A stretch of DNA of 64,000 nucleotides from Caldilineaceae bacterium (GTDB lineage Bacteria > Chloroflexota > Anaerolineae > Caldilineales > Caldilineaceae). Of this stretch, positions 49,604-60,000 are shown one piece after another (the stretch's first letter is position 1; each line of letters opens with the position of its first letter). The DNA is taken from positions 4,005 to 68,004 of the forward strand of contig JACKBC010000040.1 of assembly GCA_020634755.1 (NCBI GenBank), read 5' to 3'. Both the position numbers and the translations under genes were made by a program. The notes beneath the pieces are model-generated. The model did not search any database. It was given only the letters and a program-made list of their open reading frames with translations, and was not told where the DNA came from.

Positions 49604-52507
49604 ATGGAATCATTATTTGACGTAATTTCTGTTTTGGACAGCCCTCCCGCGCGTCGAAACTGGCTACTTGAAAATTATCCAGCCGTCGATTATCCATTTA
49701 TTCAACGTTTGCAAGAAGAAGCCCACCGCATTGAAAGTGATGATAGACGCAAAGCGCACATGATTGCGCAGGTGGTGGCAGATGCCGCGTTGCTGTGGGG
49801 TGATTCCCAAACATTAGCGGCGGCTTTGCGTATGGAAGCACAGTCGCTGCGCACGGTAGATCCACAGACCGCGTTACACAAGTATCAAGAGGCAATCCGC
49901 ATTTACAATGGGTTAGGGCAACATCTATTGGGCGCTGAAGCGGCTGTTGGATTAGTGGCAACGCTGCGTATGTTGGGGCGCTACGACGAGGCGCTGACTA
50001 CGAATCAAGGTGTTATCCACCATCTGCGCGCGGCTGACGAGAAATTAGGCGTTGCGCGCGCGCTTCTTAACCAGGGACTCATCACCTACTTCTTAGGGCG
50101 CTTTGAAGAGGCGCGCGGTTATTACGCAGAGTCGCACGCTCTTTTTGCGGAACTAGGCCAGCAGCAATGGTGTGCCGCCGTCAAAAGCAATGACGCCAAC
50201 GTACTGGAAGAGCTCAATCAATTTGAGCTAGCTGAATCCCAATATAAAGCGGCCCGAGCGTATTATGTTGAAGCGCATATGGATAATGCGGTGGCGCGCA
50301 TTGATCACAATCTGGCTTATCTTCGTTTTTCCTTGGGAGACTACCAGGCCGCATTACAGATCTTTGCGGCGGCCCGCGAACAGTTTGCCGCGCAAGAGAG
50401 CTTCATTGATATCGCATTTGTCGATCTTTATCGCAGCGAGATATATCTAGCGTTTAACCTATGGCGGAAAGCGTTCAGCCTGGCGCAAAGCGCGCGTGAG
50501 ATCTTTGAATCTGCAAAGATGCCTTGGGAGACCGCGCAACTCTTGCTCAATGAAGCAGTTGCGCTTTTGAATCTTGATAGTTCCGAGCTGGCGCTGGGAA
50601 AATTGCAGCAGGCGCGACGCCTGTTTACACAGGCCGGCTTTGAGCATTGGCAAGCCGTTGTCGATTTCTGTGAAGCGCAGAGTTATTGGCGTCTACAGGA
50701 ATATGAGCGTGCTACAAATTCGGCCCAACAAGCGTACGCCATTTTTCAGAAATTTGGGTTGACGCGCCGGCTGGTGCAATGCGAGACGCTGCTTGGTCAG
50801 ATTGCCTTTGCCAATGGACAGATTGAAAGCGCCGCCACCCATTTTGCCGCGGCGCAAGCGTCTGCCGGCCCCTATGAATTACCGGCTGTGACCTACCGAT
50901 ATCATATTGGCTGGGCGCGCGTTCATCGGCTACGGGGAAAGTTCGAGGAGGCGTATAGCCACTATGAGCAAGCATTAACGTTTATTGAGCAACAACAAAC
51001 CAAAATTGGCGCCGAAGATTATAAGACTGCATTCTTAAACGACAAGATTGAGATATACGATGAGTTCATCCAATTTTGTTTGGATCAAAAGCGTGCTGAA
51101 ACACGGGAGATGGCCTTTGCCGTCTTTGAGCGGGCCAAGCTCATTGTCCAGAGCGCCGAGCAGACTTTAGAGTGGCGGGATGGCATAGGGCGGCGCAATG
51201 AGAGTCTACAGGCCAAAAACCAGGCCAATGAACCGGAACTGGATGGGCAAATCCGCCAGCTTCGGCGTGAACTAAATCGCTACTATACCCAATTCCATAC
51301 GCCGGAGGCCAATTTTGCCACTGTGGCAGACGCTACGCGACTGAATAAGATGATCGTGCAATGTGAGCAGCAGTTGAGCGAATTGCTGGATACACAGCGC
51401 CACCTTGATCTGGCGGCCACTAACGGCGCATCGATAACCTCTACCAGCCTTACAACAATCCAGGCAGATTTGCCGCCGACCACACTGCTCCTGGAATACT
51501 TTGTTACAAATGAGCAAGTTACAATTTTCTGTGTGGCGCATAATCGTTTTGCTGTCTACCAGGCGCCGGTCACGGTGGATCAACTGCTAGATTTGTGGCA
51601 ATTGTTAAATTTCCAAATCGGTAAATTTCATTTGGGTGCTTATTTTCGTGAACGTCATCAGCGCTTGCTGCAAAATAGTATTGATGAGGTATTAGGTCAG
51701 CTTTATACGCTGCTGATTGCGCCGTTCTCCGAGCTTCTGCAGGATTGTGAGCAGATCGTTGTGGCGCCGCACCACGTCCTTTACAATTTGCCATTTCACG
51801 CTTTTTTTAATGGGGAAAAGTATCTATTAGAAACCCATGATGTTGTGTACACACAGAGTGCATCTTTTCACCATGTAGTGCGTCAATCTCTGGCTAACAA
51901 GTCACTGCGGCCTGGACTCATTTTGGGTTTGAGCGATATGTTTATTGAACAGGCTGAAGAAGAAGCTGTCGCGATTGCCGAAGTCTTTCCAGGTGCAGAG
52001 CTGCGTTTGGGTGTGGATGCAACCACAGATCTGATGCTTCATAACGAATATCCACGTGCGTTTATGCACCTGGCAACACACGGCGTTTTTCGCAGCGATA
52101 ATTCACTTTTTTCCGCCCTAAAATTAGCCGATGGCTGGCTAACGCTGCAAGAATTGAAAGATGTTTCTTGCACGGCGCCTCTCATCACGCTCAGCGCGTG
52201 TGATTCTGGCCGTAGCGAAACACTTTTGGGGGATAAACTAATTGGCTTTTATCAAAGCTTCTTTAATGCCGGCGCGCAATCGGTTGTGGCGAGCCTTTGG
52301 GCATTGGACGATCAGGTTGCCATTGAGACCATGAAGGCGTTCTATAAAGCCGTAGAGAATGGCGATGCCGTACATCATGCCTTGCGCAATGCCCAACTGC
52401 AATTAATGTCGAGCCGACGCCACCCTTATTACTGGGCGCCTTTTATGCTTGTGGGCAACCCCGATCTGACTATCAGCCAGAGGGGAACGACAGACGATAC
52501 ATTGTGA
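49604..52507 (+). CDS. TPR-CHAT protease
   Basis: A 967-residue protein. Residues of about 60-500 consist of tandem tetratricopeptide-like helical repeats (for example GRYDEALTTNQGVI, GRFEEARGYYAESHALF, GDYQAALQIFAAA). A coiled linker follows at about 540-610. The CHAT caspase-like peptidase domain occupies about 690-960, with catalytic H826 (HLATHGVF) and C866 (LSACDSG), and the end motif HPYYWAPFMLVGNPDL. Start ATG with a weak ribosome site. Third gene of the sigma-factor locus. CHAT enzymes are proteases of cell-death and defence systems; the adjacent sigma and anti-sigma genes are candidates for substrates. No signal peptide, so cytoplasmic. Confidence 0.92.
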   Translation: MESLFDVISVLDSPPARRNWLLENYPAVDYPFIQRLQEEAHRIESDDRRKAHMIAQVVADAALLWGDSQTLAAALRMEAQSLRTVDPQTALHKYQEAIRIYNGLGQHLLGAEAAVGLVATLRMLGRYDEALTTNQGVIHHLRAADEKLGVARALLNQGLITYFLGRFEEARGYYAESHALFAELGQQQWCAAVKSNDANVLEELNQFELAESQYKAARAYYVEAHMDNAVARIDHNLAYLRFSLGDYQAALQIFAAAREQFAAQESFIDIAFVDLYRSEIYLAFNLWRKAFSLAQSAREIFESAKMPWETAQLLLNEAVALLNLDSSELALGKLQQARRLFTQAGFEHWQAVVDFCEAQSYWRLQEYERATNSAQQAYAIFQKFGLTRRLVQCETLLGQIAFANGQIESAATHFAAAQASAGPYELPAVTYRYHIGWARVHRLRGKFEEAYSHYEQALTFIEQQQTKIGAEDYKTAFLNDKIEIYDEFIQFCLDQKRAETREMAFAVFERAKLIVQSAEQTLEWRDGIGRRNESLQAKNQANEPELDGQIRQLRRELNRYYTQFHTPEANFATVADATRLNKMIVQCEQQLSELLDTQRHLDLAATNGASITSTSLTTIQADLPPTTLLLEYFVTNEQVTIFCVAHNRFAVYQAPVTVDQLLDLWQLLNFQIGKFHLGAYFRERHQRLLQNSIDEVLGQLYTLLIAPFSELLQDCEQIVVAPHHVLYNLPFHAFFNGEKYLLETHDVVYTQSASFHHVVRQSLANKSLRPGLILGLSDMFIEQAEEEAVAIAEVFPGAELRLGVDATTDLMLHNEYPRAFMHLATHGVFRSDNSLFSALKLADGWLTLQELKDVSCTAPLITLSACDSGRSETLLGDKLIGFYQSFFNAGAQSVVASLWALDDQVAIETMKAFYKAVENGDAVHHALRNAQLQLMSSRRHPYYWAPFMLVGNPDLTISQRGTTDDTL

Positions 52508-52530
52508 CATAACATTGTGACATAGATGAT

Positions 52531-52682
52531 CTTAAAACCTATGTGAAAAGTCACGATTAGGTCCAAAAATATGCCGGCAAAGGGCCAATTGCGCATGATG
52601 TGACCAGGATTTCGTGGCCCTTTCCCGGAATGTGACACACCTCTACCACCTTTTCAGACAGCTTCTTAAAACCTATATGAAA
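52531..52682 (+). promoter_or_regulatory. Repeated CTTAAAACCTATRTGAAA boxes before the subtilase gene
   Basis: CTTAAAACCTATGTGAAA (52531-52548) and CTTAAAACCTATATGAAA (52665-52682) differ in one base, 134 bases apart. The second ends 33 bases before the protease ATG. Between them, AAAGGGCCA and TGGCCCTTT can form a hairpin. The boxes might be binding sites or promoter elements for the locus sigma factor; this is inference. Confidence 0.4.
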
Positions 52683-52715
52683 CGTGGCTAAATGGAGATT
52701 AGGACAAAGGCTAAC

Positions 52716-54059
52716 ATGTGTAGAAAATACCTATTACCTGCAAATTTTGTGATAATACTGATTTTGTTGCTGGGATCGCTCCATCCTGCTGTGGCCAGCG
52801 CGCCCGCAAACGAAGTGTACTTGCCGCTTGTCTCAATCTCACCCGCAATTTCTGCCACCGCAATAGAGCCCACTGGTGATTTCGCTGATGATGTTGGCAG
52901 CGATGTCCATAATTATCTGTTTGCTACCGCCGATACACTGGATGCTGCCAGCAGCTTTCCTGTGGTTAATGCGACCAATATGCTCTACTTGCCAATTGCA
53001 GCACAAGATTCCGATCTGCAAAGTTTCGCCAATGCGCATACAGATGAGGTCGTCACTGCCGCTTTTTGGGGGTGGCCCCTGTTTCCACAGTCGACCACTA
53101 GTGATTATAGCCTGAATATTGAAAAGCGCGATTTTGATGCTGGTGGTGGCGGCCCCCAGATTAACCTGCTGTTGATTCCAGGAATTCTGGACCTATTGAA
53201 AACATTGCTTGTTTCAGAATATACGGCCAAAAAGGTGTGGGGGCTAAGTAATGCTGAATTCGACGAGGCACAGTCGTTGGCCACTGGCTCCGGCGTAACG
53301 GTGGCCGTATTAGATACAGGCATTAGTGCGTTTCCTTCTCAAATCTACTGGCGCTCTGTGGCGGGCTATGACTTTGTGGGAAACGATCCCTATCCGTATG
53401 AGGCGCCAAATTGGCGTGATGACAATCACAATGGCGAAATTGATGAAGGGGCTGGTCACGGCACTTTTGTCAGCAGTATTATCCTTGCCGCCACGCGTAA
53501 AGCGCAGGTAATGCCTATACGCGTGCTCAATAGCGATGGTAACGGTACACCTGAAGTTGTAGCCAAGGGAATCCACTATGCCGCTGATCATGGCGCCCAA
53601 ATCATCAACTTGAGCCTCAGTGGCGAACTCGATAGTGATGTCGTACACGATGCTATTGCGTACGCTGCCGACAAAGGGGTTGTGATTATTGCCGCAGCGC
53701 TAAGTAACCATAGCCAATTGGGCTTTCCCGCCGGCTATGATTCTGTCATTTCTGTAGGGGCAATTGACAGTAACAACACGGTTTCGGATTTTACACTGGA
53801 TAATGCCAGTGAAGTTGACATTTTTGCGCCCGGCGTTGACATCTATGGACCAGCGCTTTATGGACGCAATGTCTGGATGAGTGGAAATTCAATGGCCACC
53901 GCCTTTGTAAGTGCCGCCGCGGCATTGCTCATGGAAGGCGGCAATTGCGACGCCGACTGTGTTACAAATACGCTTATGCACAACGTAAAGCCGGTTTCGC
54001 CAGCCCAAGAAGGCCGAGGTGCGGTTGACGCCTATCTGGGCTTGTTGCATCGGCCCTAG
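52716..54059 (+). CDS. Secreted subtilisin-like serine protease (S8 family)
   Basis: A 447-residue protein. Signal peptide of about 28 residues (hydrophobic LLPANFVIILILLLG, AVASA cleavage region), an N-terminal pro-region with YLPLV and YLPIA repeats (about 30-190), then the S8 catalytic domain: D200 (VAVLDTGI), H248 (GHGTFVS) and S392 (GNSMATAF). The oxyanion asparagine region reads AAALSN rather than the usual AAGN. ATG at 52716 with AAAGG upstream is preferred; an in-frame ATG at 52692 would put eight polar residues before the signal peptide. Last gene of the sigma-CHAT locus. Confidence 0.88.
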   Translation: MCRKYLLPANFVIILILLLGSLHPAVASAPANEVYLPLVSISPAISATAIEPTGDFADDVGSDVHNYLFATADTLDAASSFPVVNATNMLYLPIAAQDSDLQSFANAHTDEVVTAAFWGWPLFPQSTTSDYSLNIEKRDFDAGGGGPQINLLLIPGILDLLKTLLVSEYTAKKVWGLSNAEFDEAQSLATGSGVTVAVLDTGISAFPSQIYWRSVAGYDFVGNDPYPYEAPNWRDDNHNGEIDEGAGHGTFVSSIILAATRKAQVMPIRVLNSDGNGTPEVVAKGIHYAADHGAQIINLSLSGELDSDVVHDAIAYAADKGVVIIAAALSNHSQLGFPAGYDSVISVGAIDSNNTVSDFTLDNASEVDIFAPGVDIYGPALYGRNVWMSGNSMATAFVSAAAALLMEGGNCDADCVTNTLMHNVKPVSPAQEGRGAVDAYLGLLHRP

Positions 54060-54576
54060 AGTAGTGCCTTCCAAATTACAGAGACCCGCTGCATCAAATC
54101 CGTGGTCCGTACACCGCAACGGTGTTGGCGAGGGAGCGTTTGACATTGGGGCCACCATTAGCAACCATTAGAAATGGGCGCCGCCCATTGCAAAATCGCC
54201 ACCGCGATTTGGCCCAGCCGCTGTGGCGGCTTCGCGATTTTAGCCGAGGATTCTATCCTGCCGCCCTATGTTCGCTCCCGTCGTCGCAAGGTTTGTCGCG
54301 CGTGGCGCTTGAAGCGCCATGTGGCATACGTTGTACAATGCGCTGGGCCGCCAGCGCAACTGCAATACAGATATTTTCTGGCCCCTGGGACGCACATCGG
54401 TCCCTTCCCACCGCTGAATACATAAGACCACCCCTCAATTAGCCCGCCAATTTACGCTCTGACAGATTTCCATAAGAATTGACTGTATTTTTTTGCGCAA
54501 ATTCTCTACTGTATAAGTGTGAGATGAATTGATGTACACCAAGAATATCCTAAAAGTCCTCATTGGAATCACCCTT
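54060..54576. other. Intergenic region between the protease locus and the lipopeptide cluster
   Basis: About 500 bases without a supported gene. A partial 88-bp-repeat copy (54105-54133, CCGTACACCGCAACGGTGTTGGCGA-type) lies at its start. Several small GC-rich hairpins follow (for example AAATCGCCACCGCGATTT and TGGCGCTTGAAGCGCCA). An AT-rich stretch (54460-54520) with TATAAG may hold the promoter of the biosynthetic genes. Confidence 0.5.
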
Positions 54577-56856
54577 ATGCACCCAGAAACTGCTCCATTC
54601 CCTCCGCAACATTTCAATTCATTAGTATCGCTTTTGCAGCAACGCGCTACTTTGCATCCAGAACAAGTTGTCTACCGTTTTTTGGCTAGCACAGACAGTG
54701 CGGCTCATGTATATACCTACGGTGAGGTAGACCGCCGCGCGCGCGCCATTGCCGCCCAGTTGCAAGCTCTCGATGCCGCTGGCGAACGGGTGTTGTTGCT
54801 CTATCCCTTTGGAATTGATTTTATCTCCGGTTTCTTTGGCTGTTTGTATGCTGGAGCCATTGCCGTCCCCCTCTATCCGCCGCGTTCACATCGCCTGGAT
54901 GAGCGACTGTTGGCGGTAGCCGCTGATTCTAGCGCCGCTTTTGCCCTGACCAATGCGAAAATCTTTTCTTCTTTGCAGGATCGTAAAGGGATAACCACCG
55001 AGATTGACAAGCTACAGTGGTTGGTCACAAGTAACATTGATGAACGTATGGCCACCAACTGGCAAGAGCCCCGAATCGATGCCGAGTCTTTGGCCTTTCT
55101 GCAATATACTTCTGGTTCTACCGGCGCGCCCAAGGGCGTTATGGTCAGCCATGCCAATGTGCTGCACAATGCCGCTCTGATCCACCGCGCTTTCGGCACG
55201 ACACCTGAAAGTCGCGGTTTAATGTGGACACCGTTTTATCACGATATGGGATTGATCGGCGGCGTGATTCAACCGCTCTACGCCAATGTGGTGGTGACGT
55301 TGCTGGCGCCAGTTGACTTTTTGCAGCAACCGAGCCGATGGCTGCAAACAATAAGCGACGAACGCACCACCATTAGCGGTGGCCCTAATTTTGCCTATGA
55401 GCTGTGCATTCAAAAGATTACAGAAGAGCAGTGTGTTGACCTGGATCTCTCTTCTTGGCAGGTTGCTTTTTGTGGCGCCGAGCCAGTGCGCGCGGATACG
55501 CTAGAACGTTTTACCGCTAAATTTGCCCCGTATGGTTTTCAGTGGGAAGCCTTTACGCCATGTATGGGAATGGCCGAGTCGACCGTCCTTGTGAGCAGCA
55601 CGGGTCCGCAGCAGGCCCCGCTCATTGTAAAGTGCAATGCTGATGCACTGGCGGACCACCGGGTTGAGATTTTGTCTACAGCAGAAACAGAAATGAGTGA
55701 TGCCCGCCCTCAAGATGTGCCGACGCCGCGCTTGGTTAGCAGCGGCCGCGCCTGGTTCGATCAGCGCTTTCGCATTGTGGACCCCGCAACACGCATCCCC
55801 TGCGCCGCGCACCAAGTGGGCGAAATCTGGATTGAAGGCCCCAGCGTGGCCGTCGGTTACTGGCAGCATCCCACGGAAAGTAAGCAAACCTTTGCCGGGT
55901 ATCTGGCCGATAGTGGGGAGGGTCCTTTTTTGCGCAGTGGTGACCTTGGTTTTATTTACAAGGATGAACTTTTCGTCACTGGCCGCTTAAAAGATCTGAT
56001 TATCATTCGGGGGCGCAATTACTATCCACAGGACATTGAGTGGACCGTGGAACGCGCCCACATTGCGCTACGGCCCGGCGGCTGCGCAGCTTTTACGGTG
56101 GAAGCGGAGCATGAAGAAAAGCTTGTCATTGTGCAGGAAGTGAGCCGCAGCCATGTACGCACGTTGCCTATTACAGAAGTAATCAACCACATTCGCCGTG
56201 TGGTGGTGCAGGCTCACGAATTAGAGCCATATGCGGTGGTCTTGTTGCGCCCTGGGCGTTTGCTCAAAACATCCAGTGGCAAGGTGCAGCGCCGCGCCAA
56301 TCGCCAGGCCTTTTTGCAGGGCCAGCAAGATGTCGTCGGTGCTTGGCGGCTTTCTGACGAAGCCTCAATCAGCGCCCTGCCTCAGCCATCCCCACCATCT
56401 TTACAAGATGTGCAGCCGCCTCGCATGAATGCGAGTGTGATTTCGCACTGGATCATTGGGCAGATGTCCAAGCGCCTTCCGATCGATGCTAATGATATTG
56501 ATCTGGATAAACCATTTGCCGACTATGGTCTTGGCTCACTGGCCGCGGTGGAGCTCGTGCAAGAGCTGGACAGCTGGCTTGCGCAGACTGGTCACGCGCT
56601 AAAAATAGAGGTGACAGAGCTATGGGATTTTCCCACTATCACCGCGTTAGCAAAACATCTTGCTGTAAAAGTAGAGGAAGGCCAAGTGGAAAATTCCTCT
56701 GCACCTGCGTTTCATCTGGCTAAAGAGAATGTCCTTACCGCCGGATTGTCGCCAGATGTGACACCCCAAAGCGGTGCTTTGTATTCGCCAACAGACACGA
56801 CGGCAGGTGAATTGGATGATGAAATGGCGCAGCTATCTCGCTTGTTGAACCGATAA
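54577..56856 (+). CDS. Fatty acyl-AMP ligase (FAAL) with C-terminal acyl carrier protein domain
   Basis: A 759-residue starter enzyme that adenylates a fatty acid and loads it on its own carrier domain. Adenylation motifs are FLQYTSGSTGAPKGVMVSHANV, the FAAL-typical VPLYPPRSH, TPFYHDMGLIGG and VTGRLKDLIIIRGRNYYPQDIE. The ACP domain near the end has the phosphopantetheine Ser at S654 (YGLGSLAAVEL). ATG at 54577 begins with the FAAL-like FNSLVSLLQQRA region; an ATG at 54532 is an alternative. First gene of a lipopeptide or lipo-polyketide cluster. Confidence 0.9.
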   Translation: MHPETAPFPPQHFNSLVSLLQQRATLHPEQVVYRFLASTDSAAHVYTYGEVDRRARAIAAQLQALDAAGERVLLLYPFGIDFISGFFGCLYAGAIAVPLYPPRSHRLDERLLAVAADSSAAFALTNAKIFSSLQDRKGITTEIDKLQWLVTSNIDERMATNWQEPRIDAESLAFLQYTSGSTGAPKGVMVSHANVLHNAALIHRAFGTTPESRGLMWTPFYHDMGLIGGVIQPLYANVVVTLLAPVDFLQQPSRWLQTISDERTTISGGPNFAYELCIQKITEEQCVDLDLSSWQVAFCGAEPVRADTLERFTAKFAPYGFQWEAFTPCMGMAESTVLVSSTGPQQAPLIVKCNADALADHRVEILSTAETEMSDARPQDVPTPRLVSSGRAWFDQRFRIVDPATRIPCAAHQVGEIWIEGPSVAVGYWQHPTESKQTFAGYLADSGEGPFLRSGDLGFIYKDELFVTGRLKDLIIIRGRNYYPQDIEWTVERAHIALRPGGCAAFTVEAEHEEKLVIVQEVSRSHVRTLPITEVINHIRRVVVQAHELEPYAVVLLRPGRLLKTSSGKVQRRANRQAFLQGQQDVVGAWRLSDEASISALPQPSPPSLQDVQPPRMNASVISHWIIGQMSKRLPIDANDIDLDKPFADYGLGSLAAVELVQELDSWLAQTGHALKIEVTELWDFPTITALAKHLAVKVEEGQVENSSAPAFHLAKENVLTAGLSPDVTPQSGALYSPTDTTAGELDDEMAQLSRLLNR

Positions 56857-57087
56857 CGCAGACACAACTACAACACCCCAAGATACTGTTGGCGTAATCT
56901 CCAAGCCGCGACTGAGCTTATCCAAGCCCGAGCCGCGCCCCTTTGGCGCAAAACCTCGGCATGAGTTCGGCTGAATGTTCAGTCCGGATGCCGTGTATTT
57001 GCGGCAAGGGCTGCACGACAAAAATACGCAGCATCTGCGCCGTGCATGGAATCGCCAACAGACTCACCCAAAAGTGAGGAGAGCTTT

Positions 57088-60000
57088 ATGCTCGAGCCCA
57101 ATCATAGAAGTCCCGGCGTCGCCCTGCCCGAGCAGCGGGACCACGCCGCCAATCTATTGCGCCAGGCCCGGCTACGTATTGAAGAGCTGGAATCGCACGC
57201 CCATACACCAATTGCACTGGTCGGTATTGGTTGTCGCTTCCCTGGCCAAGCCAATAGTCCAGCCGCCTTTTGGCGTAACCTTATCGAAGGGCAGGACGCC
57301 ATTAGCCAGCTTCCTGCTGACCGCACTTTTGTAAGCCGAGCGGCTACTTCCGTGGACTCGCCAGGCGCACACTCAGTGCAGTGGGGAGGATTTCTGACTG
57401 CAGTAGACCAATTTGACGCGGGATTCTTTGCTATCTCTGGTCGTGAGGCGCCCTATATGGACCCACAACAGCGGCTCCTGTTAGAGACCGCCTGGGAAGC
57501 AATAGAAGCCGCAGGTGTTGATCCAACCAGCTTGAGCGGTAGCCAAACGGGCGTTTTTGTGGGCATTAGCAACAATGATTATAGTTGGCTCCAGCAGACG
57601 TTGGGAACGCCCATGAATGCCTATGCCGGGGTTGGCAACGCACTATGCATGGCGGCCAACCGCCTCTCCTATTTCTTGGATTTGCGTGGCCCCAGCTTGG
57701 CGATAGACACCGCCTGCTCGTCGTCCCTGGTGGCCGTGCATCAGGCCTGCCAAAGCTTGCGCCGTGGTGAATGTGATGGCGCCCTGGTGGGCGGCGTCAA
57801 CCTGATCTTCAATCCGGAAATCACCAGCGCATTTATGCAGGCCGGGATGTTGGCGGCAGACGGTCGCTGCAAATCCTTTGACGCGCGCGCCGACGGCTAC
57901 GTACGCAGCGAGGGCGCTGGCATGGTATATCTAATGCGGCTGGCCGATGCCCAATGCCAGGGCCATCCTATTATTGCCGTTATCCGTGGTTCGGCGGTCA
58001 ATCAGGATGGACGGAGTAATGGGCTAACTGCGCCCAATGGCGCCGCCCAGCAGCGCGTGATCCGTGCTGCGTTGCAGGACGCCGGCGTTGAGCCGACTGA
58101 GATTGGCTATGTGGAGGCCCACGGTACCGGGACCTCTTTGGGCGATCCCATTGAGGTCCATGCGTTGAAATCTGTTCTGCTAGAAGATCGTACGGCAGAT
58201 CAACCATGCTGGTTGGGTACAGCCAAGGCCAATATTGGCCACCTGGAAGCCGCTGCCGGTATTGCTGGTTTCATAAAGACGGCGCTCTGTCTGTACCACG
58301 GGCAGATTCCACGACAGCTGCATTTGCAAAACATAAATCCACATATCAAGCTAAGCGAAACGCCTTTGCGCATTCCAACCTCTGTGCAAGCGTGGCCCTT
58401 GCCTGATGGACCCAGTTATGCTGGCGTTAGTTCGTTTGGCTTTGGCGGCGTTAATGCACACTTGATCCTGTCCGCAGCGCCGCCTGTGAACCGTCCGGCG
58501 TCGCCCATTGATCGCACTCATCACCTCTTTACCCTGGCTGCTAAAACGGCCCCTGCACTCACCAAAATGGCGCAGGCCTATGCCGAGAGCTTGCGGGCTT
58601 GTGCGAAAGCGGCGAGCGCTGAATCGAATTACACTGAATCAACTCGTACTAAACCGGTGCAGGGCAATGTTGCGCTTGATGCATTGTGCTATACCGTGAA
58701 CACCGGACGCGCTCATTTTACCCATCGGTTGACCGTTGTGACCAACGACACCACCCAACTGCACGCAGCATTGTCTGCTGTTGGTTCAGGGCAGGCGCCT
58801 GCCTCTGTGCGTCTGGGTACGCGCGCCGGCATAGACGATCCGGCTGTGACCTTTCTCTTTTCGGGGCAGGGCGCACAGAATGACGCTATGGGGCGGCAGC
58901 TCTATGAATCGGCGCCAATCTTTCGCCAAGCAATCGACCAATGTGACCAAATTTTGCGTCCGCTGTTGGGCTGCTCGTTAGTCGATTTGCTCTATCCCCC
59001 CGAACCAGCGCTACCGGAGAGCCGACGCGGTCAGCTCGATCAGACGGTCTATACACAGCCGGCTCTCTTTGCCGTAGAATATGCTCTGGCGCAGCTTTGG
59101 CTCTCTTTGGGAATCAAGCCTGCGGTCGTTATGGGACACAGCAGCGGTGAGATTGTCGCTGCATGTGTGGCGGGCGCATTTACATTAGCCGATGGGCTGC
59201 GGCTCATTGTACGCCGCGGCCAATTAATGCAGTCATTAAGCGCTGACGGCGCCATGATGGTCGTCTTTGCCGATGAGGCAACCGTGCGCGGGCTGTTGGC
59301 GCCCTTTCCGGATCAGCTTGCCATTGCGGCCATCAATGGTGATACCCACATTGTGGTGGCTGGTGCGTGCGCCGCCATCAATCAGCTGGAGGAAACGCTA
59401 GCCGCCGCTGGTATTACCCATCGCGCACTCAGGGCTTCCCAGGCTTTTCATTCGCCGCTTATGGAGCCGATCTTGACCGAGCTGGCTGCCGAAGCCGCGC
59501 TGATTGATTTTCAGCCTCTGCAAATTGAGCTGGTTTCTACATTGACCGGCAGACTGCTGCCTGTGGGCTATCGCTTTCGTGCTCAACATTGGCGCGATCA
59601 TGCCCGGCAGGCGGTGCGCTTTACGCAAGCAGTGGATCTACTCATTGCACAAGGTCAGCGGCACTTTCTGGAAATCGGCCCGACGCCCGTTTTGTGTGGC
59701 TTGGGTAAGCGGTATGTGGTAGATGGTACCGTTGACTGGCTGCCATCGCTAAATCCGCACCAGGCCGATTGGAAAACGTTTCTCGATAGCCTGGCATCTC
59801 TATATCTCTTAGGTTTGCCTATTGAATGGCAAGCGCTTTATCAACCTGTAGCACCGCCACGTTTGGCGCTTCCTACCTATCCTTTCCAACGCAAACGCTA
59901 CTGGCTACCAGAAGGAAATTATACAATGCACACAGCCGGAACTGATCCCAGTCACGCCATATCTCCCGCACCCATGCTTGCGGCCACAAAACATGAAGCC

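Noticed and set aside
48155..52507. A type III-E CRISPR (Craspase) locus because of TPR-CHAT with a sigma factor
   Set aside because: No gRAMP/Cas7-11, no Cas1/2 and no repeat-spacer array are present; only the logic is similar.
54479..54517. TTGACT and TATAAG as a promoter for the FAAL gene
   Set aside because: The spacing is 27 bases, too long for a sigma-70 promoter; only the AT-rich context was noted.
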